Below, piece by piece: positions 27,230-36,468 of a stretch of DNA of 64,000 bases. The position numbers and the translations under genes are program-made. The DNA comes from Candidatus Dietzia intestinipullorum (lineage in GTDB: Bacteria; Actinomycetota; Actinomycetes; Mycobacteriales; Mycobacteriaceae), in NCBI GenBank assembly GCA_019119635.1, contig DWWP01000029.1, positions 22,521 through 86,520 on the forward strand, given 5' to 3'. Under the pieces are notes generated by a model that was not told where the DNA came from, did no database searches, and saw nothing but the letters and a program-made list of their open reading frames with translations. Positions within the stretch are counted from its first letter, which is position 1; every line of letters starts with the position of its first letter.

Positions 27230-28651
27230 TCAGAAGCTGCTGGAGCCGCCCCCACCGGAGAAGGAGGCGTTGGCGTAGCCGGTGGTGGTCCCGGACGACG
27301 CCGCCTGCGCGGCCTGCACGTCGTGCGCGTGCCACGAGCTGACCATGGCAAAGGGCACGAACCCGCCGTACCCGTGGCCGACCCGCCAGTCGCGGTCGTA
27401 GAGCCGGGGAGCGCGACGGTCCCCGGCGTCCGACGCGGTCTCGACGTCCGCCATCTCGCGCGCCCGGATGGCCTCGACCACCACCCGGTAGTCCACGACG
27501 AGTCGCGCGTAGCGGTCCATGAAGTCGTCGGCGGCGGTGTCGCGGGCGAGCTCGTCGGCACGCGCGTCCAGCTCCCGGGCCTCGGTGGCGAGCCGCTCGT
27601 CCGAGGTCCCCAGTGCGGCCTCGAGCATGTCCTCGTGCAGCTCACCCAGCTGGCGGCGACGGACATCGGCGTCGCCCTGCTCCATGCGGAACATCTCGTC
27701 GATGTTCGTCTCCGCCCGCATCATCTGCGCGACGGTCGTGTCGGCGGTGTCGATGTCGTCCGCCGCCTTCCTGAAGTCGGCGTCGGTGGAGTCCGGCCGC
27801 AGGTGGTCGAGCCGGGACATGACCGTGTCGAGCTCGAGGAAGCGTCCCCTGACGTCCTGCCACTGCGCGCGCAGCTCGTCGTCGGCGAGCGGGGACCGCA
27901 GCGAGTTGGCGCGGACGTCGATCCCGTCCAGTTCCCCGGCCACCCGTCCGTACTCCTGCGAGACGCGGTCGAAGCGCTCGCGCGCCGTGGCGGCCTTCTT
28001 CTTCCGCGACGCCACCACGGCGGCGCCGGCGCCGCCCGCGCCGAGCACGCCGATCCCGCCCAGCACCCAGCCGAGGGCCGGAGGGAACTCCTCCTCGGCC
28101 AGGACAGTCGGGTCCGCGGCGGCGGTGGCCCCGGCCAGGAGGCCCGCGGCGGTGTTCTCCCGGCGCAGCGGGTCCTTCATCGCCTCGAGCGACCCGTCGA
28201 GGTGGCGGCCCTCGAACAGGTCCATGGCCGCGCACACGTCGTCGCCGCAGTAGATGCCGTTCCTCTGCGGGTCCCAGCTCACGGCCACGAGCAGCCTGCC
28301 GGGCGCCCATTTCTCGGTGTCCCCCGAGACCAGGTCCGGGCGGTCGGACTGGGCGAACCTCTCGACGGTGTCGTTGAGGTTGTCCCGCCCCTCGGCAAAG
28401 ACGAGGTACTCCACGTGCGTCACCTGCGGCGGCAGGTCGAGCCGCTCGGTCTCCGTGCGCAGTAGGTCGACGTCGCCGTCGGAGAGGTCGCCGTCGGCGT
28501 CGGTCACCCCCACCTCGACCGTCTGCTCTCCGGCGGGGGCCTGCCCGTACGCGGACGGGGCGCCCCCGAACCACAGCGTCAGGAGCAGGAGCGCCGCCGC
28601 GGCGAGCACCACGATCAGCCTGGGGGACAGCGCGGACGTCGGCCGGATCAT
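27230..28651 (-). CDS. Secreted membrane-anchored protein, TPM/DUF5129-like
   Basis: The 473-residue protein has a signal helix (about residues 10-36), an extracytoplasmic domain to about 190 resembling TPM/DUF5129 proteins, a membrane helix near 195-215, a basic RKKK stop-transfer segment, a predicted coiled-coil of about 200 residues rich in Glu, Asp, Arg and Leu, and a tail ending GGGGSSSF. The Gly/Ser tail is typical of TPM-type proteins. Two Cys in YCGDDVC could form a disulfide. It separates glfT2 from glf, which are neighbours in M. tuberculosis. Function is unknown; a role in envelope assembly is inferred only from position. TAGGGT 6 nt upstream predicts a leaderless mRNA. Confidence 0.7.
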   Translation of the reverse strand: MIRPTSALSPRLIVVLAAAALLLLTLWFGGAPSAYGQAPAGEQTVEVGVTDADGDLSDGDVDLLRTETERLDLPPQVTHVEYLVFAEGRDNLNDTVERFAQSDRPDLVSGDTEKWAPGRLLVAVSWDPQRNGIYCGDDVCAAMDLFEGRHLDGSLEAMKDPLRRENTAAGLLAGATAAADPTVLAEEEFPPALGWVLGGIGVLGAGGAGAAVVASRKKKAATARERFDRVSQEYGRVAGELDGIDVRANSLRSPLADDELRAQWQDVRGRFLELDTVMSRLDHLRPDSTDADFRKAADDIDTADTTVAQMMRAETNIDEMFRMEQGDADVRRRQLGELHEDMLEAALGTSDERLATEARELDARADELARDTAADDFMDRYARLVVDYRVVVEAIRAREMADVETASDAGDRRAPRLYDRDWRVGHGYGGFVPFAMVSSWHAHDVQAAQAASSGTTTGYANASFSGGGGSSSF

Positions 28652-28657
28652 GCCCCC

Positions 28658-28663
28658 ACCCTA
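28658..28663 (-). promoter_or_regulatory. -10 hexamer TAGGGT of the TPM-like gene
   Basis: On the minus strand TAGGGT ends 6 nt before the ATG at 28651. The intervening bases are G-rich, so a leadered start with a very close Shine-Dalgarno cannot be ruled out. Confidence 0.45.
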
Positions 28664-28699
28664 AGAGGAACGCGGTCCCACGCCGTCGCGGCGTGCGGC

Positions 28700-29962
<1,263 letters not shown>

Positions 29963-30134
29963 TCAGGGTATCGGGCCGGCGGGGGGTGGGTTCAGGGCAC
30001 GCCGACGACGACGAGTTGCGACGACACCCCCAGGTGGGCCGGGCCGCTGCTCAGGTCACACGAGCGCCGTCCTCGTCGTCGTACACCGGTTCGAAACTAC
30101 ACATTTGTGACCTCAAAAAACCCTCCCGCACCAC

Positions 30135-30162
30135 TTGGAATCACGAGTTTCTCCGCTACCAT
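30135..30162 (+). promoter_or_regulatory. Candidate promoter of the LGFP amidase gene
   Basis: TTGGAA (30135-30140) and TACCAT (30157-30162) are 16 bp apart in an unusually A+T-rich stretch, giving a 5' leader of about 95 nt. The remaining 29900-30266 region is non-coding and should also hold the glf promoter. Confidence 0.4.
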
Positions 30163-30266
30163 TAACCACGTTCGTCACACCTGTCCCAGTGGTCGCATCC
30201 GCGCGGCGCCGGGACGGGTGACCGCAGTCCGGTCACGGAACACAGACTTCTGATCTGGAGAAACTC

Positions 30267-32327
30267 TTGAGCACTCGACGCCGTCCCCTGCATCTCAGCG
30301 GTCGACGCCAGACCCTCGCCTTCGCGGTGGTGGTCGCGGCGTCCGTCGTCACGCCCCTCGCCGTCACCGGAACGGATCGACTCACGGAGTCCTCCGGCGA
30401 CATCGCCGCCACCGCCGGGAGCGCCTCACCGACCGGGCAGACCGAGGTCGACCTGGCCTCGGCGCCACCGGCTGTGGGCACGGACACCGACATCGCCGGC
30501 GGCGGCGCCACGATCAAGGAGATCTCCTCCGACACCCCGTTCTCGATGGTCGGTGTCACCTGGGAGGGCTACCACCCCGAGGCCGCTGCCGACGTGCGGG
30601 CGAAGGCCGAGGACGGCTCGTGGGGCCCGTGGTACGAGGCCGAGTCGGTCGACGGTGAGCGCCGGGACGACGGCAGCACCGGAGGCACCGAGCCCATCTA
30701 CCTGGGACTCGACACCACCACCGTCCAGATCAAGCTCTCCGGTGTCGACATCGAGGACACCTCGCTCGCGGACGCCCCGGACGCCCCGGACACGGAGGCC
30801 CCGGAGACGGAACCGACGCAGGGCGACGTCGCGGACACGCGATCAGCCGAGCCCTCCGCCGACACCTCCCCCGCACCGACCACCGTGCCCGAGCCGCCCG
30901 CCGACGGCGACACCTCCACGGAGTCGCGCCCGGCCGACGCCGGATCCCCGCCGGTGCCGACCCGCTTCGCCGACATCAAGCCCGTCGCCGAGAGCTCCGA
31001 CCTCGACGCCGAGGCGGTCAGCGCGGTCCTGCTCTCCCCCGACGACACCCCCACTCCGGAGCCCGACGCCTACGGCGACATCGCGGCCGAGGGCGGAACC
31101 GGCACCAACAGCGGCGACATCGCCGCCGAGCGCCCCAAGATCATCTCGCGTGCCGGCTGGGGCGCCGACGAGTCGCTCCGCTGCGGCAGCCCCAGCTACG
31201 ACGACTCGCTTGCCGCCGCCACCGTCCACCACACCGCCGGGAGCAACGACTACTCACGCGAGGAGTCGGCCGGCGTCATGCGGGGCATCTACACGTACCA
31301 CGCGAGCAACCTGGGCTGGTGCGACGTCGGCTACAACGTGCTGGTCGACAAGTACGGTCAGGCCTTCGAGGGCCGCGCCGGCGGGCTCGAGCGCAACGTC
31401 CAGGGCGCCCACGCCGGCGGGTTCAACGGCAACACCTTCGGCATCTCGATGATGGGCGACCACTCCACCGTCCCCCCGTCCGACGCCACCATCCGGACGG
31501 TGGGTGAGGTCATCGGCTGGCGCCTGTCGGTCGCCGGCGTCGACCCCGAGGGCACCGACACCCACTACTCCGAGGGCACGCCGTACACCACGTACCCGCA
31601 GGGCACCTCGGTGCGGCTGCCCAACATCTTCGCCCACCGCGACGTCGGCAACACGACGTGCCCGGGCGACGCCGGCTACGCCAAGATGGGCCAGATCCGC
31701 GACATCGCCGCCGACTACGCCGACGGCGGCAGCGGCGGCGGCTCGCCCGCCCCGTCCGACCCGTCCCCGTCCGACCCGGACTCCACCGCCCCGCGGCCCG
31801 GGACCGGCGGCATCCCGCAGGTCACCCAGGGCAGCGTCCAGGACGCCGTGGGCACCGCGCTGCGCAAGGTCCTGGCCGGCGAGCGGCTCGACGCCTCGGA
31901 GATCACCTCGATCCTCACCGGGGGCCGCACGCTCGCCGACATCCCGCTGGACTCCGATTCGGTGAAGGAGCGGGCCGGGGACACCGCCTCGCTCGAGAAG
32001 CTGATCGGCGGCGACTTCGCGACGATCGCCACCCAGCTGTCCGGGCCGCTCGGCCGGGTCATCTCCGCGGTCCAGCAGTACGGTGACGTCTCCCTGGTCA
32101 AGACCGAGAAGGGTGCGCTGTACTCCTCCCCCGAGGCCGGCACCCACCCCGTGTGGGGCGCGATCGGCGACGCCTGGGCCTCGCAGGGCTTCGAGCGCGG
32201 ACCACTGGGGATGCCCACGTCCACGGAGGCCGAGCGTGAGGACGGCACGGTCGCGCAGGAGTTCGCGAACGGCACCCTGGTCTTCGACCCCGCCACCCGC
32301 GAGCTCAGCCTCGAGCCGAACCGCTGA
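30267..32327 (+). CDS. Secreted N-acetylmuramoyl-L-alanine amidase (PGRP type) with LGFP region
   Basis: The 686-residue protein has a signal peptide (about residues 1-35), a domain of about 120 residues with sugar-exposed Trp (TWEGY, WGPWYEAE), an acidic Pro/Thr/Glu-rich linker (about 160-290), and an amidase_2/PGRP domain. Zinc ligands are His near 320 (TVHHTAG), His near 457 and Cys near 465 (HRDVGNTTCPG); ISRAGWGAD opens the domain. The C-terminal part carries one LGFP-like repeat (LGMP). It should cut the amide bond between muramic acid and the stem peptide. M. tuberculosis Rv3811 is at the same place. Start is TTG 30267 with TGGAG upstream. Confidence 0.9.
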   Translation: MSTRRRPLHLSGRRQTLAFAVVVAASVVTPLAVTGTDRLTESSGDIAATAGSASPTGQTEVDLASAPPAVGTDTDIAGGGATIKEISSDTPFSMVGVTWEGYHPEAAADVRAKAEDGSWGPWYEAESVDGERRDDGSTGGTEPIYLGLDTTTVQIKLSGVDIEDTSLADAPDAPDTEAPETEPTQGDVADTRSAEPSADTSPAPTTVPEPPADGDTSTESRPADAGSPPVPTRFADIKPVAESSDLDAEAVSAVLLSPDDTPTPEPDAYGDIAAEGGTGTNSGDIAAERPKIISRAGWGADESLRCGSPSYDDSLAAATVHHTAGSNDYSREESAGVMRGIYTYHASNLGWCDVGYNVLVDKYGQAFEGRAGGLERNVQGAHAGGFNGNTFGISMMGDHSTVPPSDATIRTVGEVIGWRLSVAGVDPEGTDTHYSEGTPYTTYPQGTSVRLPNIFAHRDVGNTTCPGDAGYAKMGQIRDIAADYADGGSGGGSPAPSDPSPSDPDSTAPRPGTGGIPQVTQGSVQDAVGTALRKVLAGERLDASEITSILTGGRTLADIPLDSDSVKERAGDTASLEKLIGGDFATIATQLSGPLGRVISAVQQYGDVSLVKTEKGALYSSPEAGTHPVWGAIGDAWASQGFERGPLGMPTSTEAEREDGTVAQEFANGTLVFDPATRELSLEPNR

Positions 32328-32381
32328 CCCCCGGCCGGCGGGTGACGCCGGCCGATCAGACCCGCGGGCCGGATCCCACCA

Positions 32382-32422
32382 GGTGTGCCCGCCGCCCCCA
32401 CACACGGGGCGGCGGGCACACC
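32382..32422. terminator. Bidirectional terminator between amidase and HAD genes
   Basis: A perfect 17-bp inverted repeat (GGTGTGCCCGCCGCCCC) with a 7-nt loop lies between two convergent genes. It is the strongest simple hairpin in the window. Confidence 0.75.
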
Positions 32423-32471
32423 GGGGAAGTGGTGGGGTCCGGTCCGCATCCCATTCCGGGCCGGCCCGGGC

Positions 32472-33311
32472 TCAGTGCCACCACCGACGAAGCACGTGCG
32501 CCAGGCCCGCCTCCGAGTTGGCCAGCGTGATCTCGTCCGCCGCCGCGTGGACCACCGGGATCGCGTTGCCCATCGCCACGCCGTGGTCGGCCCACCGCAG
32601 CATCTCCAGGTCATTGGGCATGTCGCCGAAGGCGACCGTGGCCGGCACCGCCGCCGGGATGTCCCCCCGGCGTGGCTCGACGCCCAGGCCGGTGGCGATC
32701 TCCGCCAGCGCGCTCGCCTTGGTCACGCCCCGCACCGCGAACTCGATGAGCCCGTCGGTCGTGGAGTAGGTGACGTCCGCGAACCCGTCGGCCTCCCCGC
32801 GCAGCGCCGCCACCATGTCGGCGCTGGCCATCCCGGGCATGCGGGCGAGCAACTTGAGGACCGGCCGCGCGAGCACCTCCTCGTGACCCACGTCGAGGTG
32901 CTCGGGCTGGATCCAGGCGTGTCGGTAGTCGGGGCTCGCCACGAACTCCGCGTCCGCGGCGTCCGCCCCCAGTCGCTCGGCGGCGATCCCGCACCCGGGG
33001 AGCCGGGACCTCAGGATCCTGTCGATCTGGTCGAGGGCGTCGGGGTCGAGCAGGCTGGTCCGGAGGAACTCGCCGGTCCCCGTGTCCATGATCACGGCGC
33101 CGTTGGCGCAGACGGCCAGCGGCGCGACCGGCAACTGCTCGACCACCGAGGGCAGCCACCGGGGCGGGCGCCCGGTCGCCAGGACGAAGGTCGACCCGTC
33201 CGCCACCAGGTCCGCGACCACCGCACGGTTGGCGTCGGGCACCCGCTCGTGGTCGTCGATCAGTGTGCCGTCGACGTCCGTCGCGACCAGCCCCGGTCGC
33301 CGCGCCGTCAC
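32472..33311 (-). CDS. HAD-superfamily hydrolase (Cof type)
   Basis: The 279-residue protein has the HAD nucleophile motif DVDGTLI at residues 10-16, motif II in LATGRPP, and the C-terminal Asp motif FGDMPNDLEM; the cap is of the Cof/C2 type. Such proteins remove phosphate from small phosphorylated metabolites. The substrate cannot be told. The GTG start overlaps the acyltransferase stop by 4 bp (GTGA). M. tuberculosis Rv3813c, also HAD, sits at the same point next to acyltransferases Rv3814c-Rv3816c, which supports the annotation. Confidence 0.88.
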   Translation of the reverse strand: MTARRPGLVATDVDGTLIDDHERVPDANRAVVADLVADGSTFVLATGRPPRWLPSVVEQLPVAPLAVCANGAVIMDTGTGEFLRTSLLDPDALDQIDRILRSRLPGCGIAAERLGADAADAEFVASPDYRHAWIQPEHLDVGHEEVLARPVLKLLARMPGMASADMVAALRGEADGFADVTYSTTDGLIEFAVRGVTKASALAEIATGLGVEPRRGDIPAAVPATVAFGDMPNDLEMLRWADHGVAMGNAIPVVHAAADEITLANSEAGLAHVLRRWWH

Positions 33312-34072
33312 CGGTCCCGGCGCTCCCTGCGGCGCATCCGCTCCTCGTGCTCCGCGTCGTCGAGCGCCGTGGCCTCCTCGAGGGTGGGCGCGGAGCCGCC
33401 GAGCCGGGCCGGCACCCAGGTGGCGCCCTCGGGGTAGGGGCCGTAGCGGCGGGCGTACTCGTCCTGCAGCCGCTCGAGGGTGGCCTGCATCCGGGAACGG
33501 AGGTCCTCGGTGCACGCATCCACCGGCCCGGTGGCCTGCACGGGCTCGCCGACCTCCATGAGGATCGGTACCCCGGGGCGCACCATGTTCTTGGGCAGCC
33601 CCTTGGTCCACACCCGCTGGGACCCCCAGATGGTGACGGGCAGGATCGGCACCCCGGCCTCCGCCGCCATCCGCACGGCGCCCGACTTGAACCCCTTGAT
33701 CTCGAAGCTGCGGCTGATCGTGGCCTCGGGGAACACGCCCACGAGCTCGCCGGCCCGGAGGCGGTTGACGGCTTCCTCGAACGAGCCCCGCCCCGCCGTC
33801 CGGTCGACGGGGATGTGCTTGAGCTCGCGCATGATCGGGCCCGCCACCGGGTGGTCGAACACCTCGGCCTTGGCCATGTAGCGGATGAACCGCTTGTGCA
33901 CGCGCGCCGGCAGCCCGGCGTAGACGAAGTCGAAGTAGCCGGTGTGGTTGATCACCACGACCGCGCCACCGACCGCCGGGAAATGCCGTTCCCCGCGCAC
34001 CGTGATGTCCAGGCCCTGCACCTTGAACAAGGTGCGGGCGACGCCGATGATCCCCGTGTAAAGCAGCTCCAC
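33308..34072 (-). CDS. 1-acyl-sn-glycerol-3-phosphate acyltransferase-like protein (PlsC family)
   Basis: The 254-residue protein has acyltransferase block I NHTGYFDF in place of the usual NHxxxxD (His and Asp retained), block III FPEATISRSF and block IV PVTIWG. It probably acylates lysophosphatidate or a related lipid on the cytoplasmic membrane face. The C-terminal 50 residues are charged (MRRRERRDR). GTG 34072 is chosen because TACGCT ends 7 nt upstream and there is no Shine-Dalgarno. It is the first gene of a two-gene unit with the HAD phosphatase. Confidence 0.87.
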   Translation of the reverse strand: MELLYTGIIGVARTLFKVQGLDITVRGERHFPAVGGAVVVINHTGYFDFVYAGLPARVHKRFIRYMAKAEVFDHPVAGPIMRELKHIPVDRTAGRGSFEEAVNRLRAGELVGVFPEATISRSFEIKGFKSGAVRMAAEAGVPILPVTIWGSQRVWTKGLPKNMVRPGVPILMEVGEPVQATGPVDACTEDLRSRMQATLERLQDEYARRYGPYPEGATWVPARLGGSAPTLEEATALDDAEHEERMRRRERRDR

Positions 34073-34079
34073 GCCGCCC

Positions 34080-34085
34080 AGCGTA
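34080..34085 (-). promoter_or_regulatory. -10 hexamer TACGCT of the acyltransferase gene
   Basis: On the minus strand TACGCT ends 7 nt before GTG 34072. It faces away from the thioesterase -10 at 34120. Confidence 0.5.
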
Positions 34086-34119
34086 GCGGTCCCGGGACGG
34101 GACCGGCCGCCACTGCCGG

Positions 34120-34125
34120 TAGGTT
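34120..34125 (+). promoter_or_regulatory. -10 hexamer TAGGTT of the thioesterase gene
   Basis: TAGGTT ends 7 nt before GTG 34133, which predicts a leaderless mRNA divergent from the acyltransferase. Confidence 0.55.
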
Positions 34126-34132
34126 CGACCGC

Positions 34133-34654
34133 GTGAACACCGACGCCCCCTCCGACACGGTCGACCCCGACACCAGGACCCGCACGTACACCTGGCCCGA
34201 GCCGCCCGCCGACGGCGGCCACAACACCGCGAGCGCGGGCCTGCCGGCGCTGCAGGCGATGATCGCCGGCGAGCGGCCCCTGTCCCCCGCCGCGTACACG
34301 CTCGGTCTGCGGGCGACGTCCGCCGAGGAGGGGCTGATCGTCATGACCGCGACGCCCGCCGAGTGGGCGCTCAACAACGGGGGCACCGTCCACGGCGGGA
34401 TCGTCTCCGGCTGGGTGGACTCGGCGCTCGGGTACGCGACCGCGTCGGTCGTCGAGGAGGGCGTGGGCTTCAACACCCTCGACCTGACCGTCCGCTACAT
34501 CCGCGCTCTCCGCCCGGACCGCACCCCGGCCACGATCCGGGCGGAGGTCGAGCACGCCGGGCGGACGACCTCCGTGGTGCAGGTCAAGGTGATCGACTCG
34601 GAAGGCCGCACGTGCGCCAGCGCGAGCGGCGTCATGGTGCTGTTCCGGCCCTGA
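34133..34654 (+). CDS. PaaI-type hotdog-fold thioesterase
   Basis: The 173-residue protein has a hydrophilic N-terminus of about 35 residues and a hotdog-fold domain. The motif NNGGTVHGGIVSGWVDSA corresponds to the catalytic HGG loop of PaaI-type acyl-CoA thioesterases, and TVRYIRAL to the conserved strand. It would hydrolyse an acyl- or aryl-CoA; the substrate is not evident. GTG 34133 is set by the TAGGTT hexamer 7 nt before it, and longer forms would read through that promoter. It converges with serS, 13 bases away. Confidence 0.87.
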   Translation: MNTDAPSDTVDPDTRTRTYTWPEPPADGGHNTASAGLPALQAMIAGERPLSPAAYTLGLRATSAEEGLIVMTATPAEWALNNGGTVHGGIVSGWVDSALGYATASVVEEGVGFNTLDLTVRYIRALRPDRTPATIRAEVEHAGRTTSVVQVKVIDSEGRTCASASGVMVLFRP

Positions 34655-34667
34655 GTCCGGGCACCGC

Positions 34668-35930
34668 TCAGCGCGACGGTTCGAGCACGTCCTTGCCCAC
34701 GAACGGCCGCAGCGCCTCGGGCACCACCACGGAGCCGTCGGCCTGCTGGTGGTTCTCGAGGATCGCCACCAGCCAGCGGGTGGTGGCCAGCGTGCCGTTG
34801 AGCGTGGCGGCGGTCTGGGGCTTGCCGTCGGCGTCGCGGTAGCGCACCCCCAGACGGCGGGCCTGGAAGGTCGTGCAGTTGGAGGTCGACGTGAGCTCGC
34901 GGTAGGTGCCCTGGGTGGGGACCCACGCCTCGCAGTCGTACTTGCGGGCCGCCGAGGAACCGAGGTCGCCGCCGGCGATGTCGATCACGCGGAACGGCAG
35001 CCCCATGGCCTGCAGCATCTCCTTCTCGAAGCCCAGCAGACGCTGGTGCTCCGCGGGCGCCTCCTCCGGCGTGCACCAGGAGAACATCTCGACCTTGTCG
35101 AACTGGTGCACGCGGATGATGCCGCGGGTGTCCTTACCGTGCGAGCCCGCCTCGCGGCGGAAGCAGGAGGACCAGCCGCAGTAGCGTTTGGGCCCCTCCG
35201 ACAGGTCCAGGATCTCGCCCTGGTGATAGCCGGCGAGCGCGACCTCCGACGTGCCCACGAGGTAGAGGTCGTCGTCCGGCAGGTGGTAGATCTCGTCCGA
35301 GTGCGCGCCGAGGAAGCCGGTGCCCTGCATGATCTCGGGGCGCACGAGTACCGGCGGGATCATGAGCGTGAAGCCGTGGGCCCGCGCCTTCTGGGCGGCC
35401 AGCTGCAGCATGCCGAGCTGGAGCAGGGCGCCGTCGCCGGTGAGGAAGTAGAACCGCGCGCCCGAGACCTTGGCCCCGCGCTCCATGTCCAGCAGGCCCA
35501 GGCTCTCGCCCAGCTCCAGGTGGTCCTTCGGCTCGAAGTCGAACGTCGGCGCCTGCCCGATCCTCTCGATCTCCACGAAGTCGTCCTCGCCGCCGGCGGG
35601 GGTGCCCTCTTCGACGACGTTGGACAGCAGCCGCTGCAGCCGGTCGACCTCGGCCGCGGCCGTCTTCTCCGACTCCTCGGCATCCTTGACGGCCTGCTTG
35701 AGCGCCCCGGCGGACTCGAGCAGCGCGGGGCGCTCCTCGGGGGAGGCCTGTCCGACCTTCTTGCCGTGCGCCTTCTGCTCGGCGCGCGCGGTGTCCGCGG
35801 CGGCGATCGACGAGCGGCGGGACTCGTCCGCGGCGAGGAGCTGGTCGACCAGCGACGGGTCCTCCCCGCGGGTGCGCTGGGACCCGCGTACGACGTCGGG
35901 GTTCTCGCGGAGCAGCTTGAGATCGATCAC
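34668..35930 (-). CDS. serS: Seryl-tRNA synthetase
   Basis: The 420-residue class II synthetase charges tRNA-Ser. The N-terminal antiparallel coiled-coil arm (about residues 30-105) is rich in Ala, Glu and Lys. The catalytic core shows the TSEVAL loop, the class II motif 2 region [14 protein letters not shown], and the motif 3 region [22 protein letters not shown] split by the active-site Arg. Length is typical. GTG 35930 is set by TAGGCT ending 7 nt upstream, which predicts a leaderless mRNA. M. tuberculosis Rv3834c (serS) is in the same context. Confidence 0.97.
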   Translation of the reverse strand: MIDLKLLRENPDVVRGSQRTRGEDPSLVDQLLAADESRRSSIAAADTARAEQKAHGKKVGQASPEERPALLESAGALKQAVKDAEESEKTAAAEVDRLQRLLSNVVEEGTPAGGEDDFVEIERIGQAPTFDFEPKDHLELGESLGLLDMERGAKVSGARFYFLTGDGALLQLGMLQLAAQKARAHGFTLMIPPVLVRPEIMQGTGFLGAHSDEIYHLPDDDLYLVGTSEVALAGYHQGEILDLSEGPKRYCGWSSCFRREAGSHGKDTRGIIRVHQFDKVEMFSWCTPEEAPAEHQRLLGFEKEMLQAMGLPFRVIDIAGGDLGSSAARKYDCEAWVPTQGTYRELTSTSNCTTFQARRLGVRYRDADGKPQTAATLNGTLATTRWLVAILENHQQADGSVVVPEALRPFVGKDVLEPSR

Positions 35931-35937
35931 GGCGACC

Positions 35938-35943
35938 AGCCTA
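35938..35943 (-). promoter_or_regulatory. -10 hexamer TAGGCT of serS
   Basis: On the minus strand TAGGCT ends 7 nt before GTG 35930, with no Shine-Dalgarno in between. Confidence 0.55.
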
Positions 35944-35978
35944 GCGGCCCCGCCCGGCCTCCCCGCCGGCAGTCGATA

Positions 35979-36422
35979 TCACGTGTCGAAGAGCTCGAGG
36001 AAGGCGTGCTTCTCGAACATCCGGGCCGCGTCCACCGCGGACGGGACGCCCGCCGCCGGGTCGGCGCCCGCCTCGAACAGGACGCGGACCACCTCCCCGT
36101 AGCCCTTGAAGACCGCGCCGGCGAGCGGGGTCTGGCCGCGGTCGTTGGCCCTGTCCGGATCCGCGCCACGGTCGAGGAGGGCCCGCACCGTGTCCGGGTG
36201 CCCGTTGTAGGCGGCGAGCATGAGGAACGCGTCGCCGCGCTCGTTGGTGAGGTCGGCGCTCACGCCGGCGTCCACATACGCGGCCAGGCGTTCGGTCCCG
36301 CCCTCGCGCGCCAGCTGGAACAGCATCTGCGCGAACTCGAGGACCTCGTCGTCCACGCCCTCTCGGGGGGTCCGGGTGCCGCCGTCCCGCCCCGGCGCCT
36401 CGTCGTGACTCTGTCCGCTCAT
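35979..36422 (-). CDS. Ankyrin-repeat protein
   Basis: The 147-residue protein is built largely from about three ankyrin repeats: DLTNERGDAFLMLAAYNGH, DRANDRGQTPLAGAVFKGY and a degenerate last one. A charged N-terminal segment of about 25 residues precedes them. No signal peptide or membrane helix is visible, so it is probably cytoplasmic and binds a protein partner. ATG 36422 is chosen because TAGGAT ends 7 nt upstream. It diverges from the septum-formation-like gene; the two start codons are only 46 bases apart. Confidence 0.83.
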   Translation of the reverse strand: MSGQSHDEAPGRDGGTRTPREGVDDEVLEFAQMLFQLAREGGTERLAAYVDAGVSADLTNERGDAFLMLAAYNGHPDTVRALLDRGADPDRANDRGQTPLAGAVFKGYGEVVRVLFEAGADPAAGVPSAVDAARMFEKHAFLELFDT

Positions 36423-36429
36423 GCCCCGA

Positions 36430-36435
36430 ATCCTA
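36430..36435 (-). promoter_or_regulatory. -10 hexamer TAGGAT of the ankyrin gene
   Basis: On the minus strand TAGGAT ends 7 nt before ATG 36422, back to back with the promoter at 36456. Confidence 0.55.
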
Positions 36436-36455
36436 TCGGGAGGGCGAGTTTGCGG

Positions 36456-36461
36456 CATCAT
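36456..36461 (+). promoter_or_regulatory. -10 hexamer CATCAT of the septum-formation-like gene
   Basis: CATCAT keeps the two most conserved -10 positions (A2, T6) and ends 7 nt before ATG 36469. Confidence 0.35.
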
Positions 36462-36468
36462 GGTTGCG

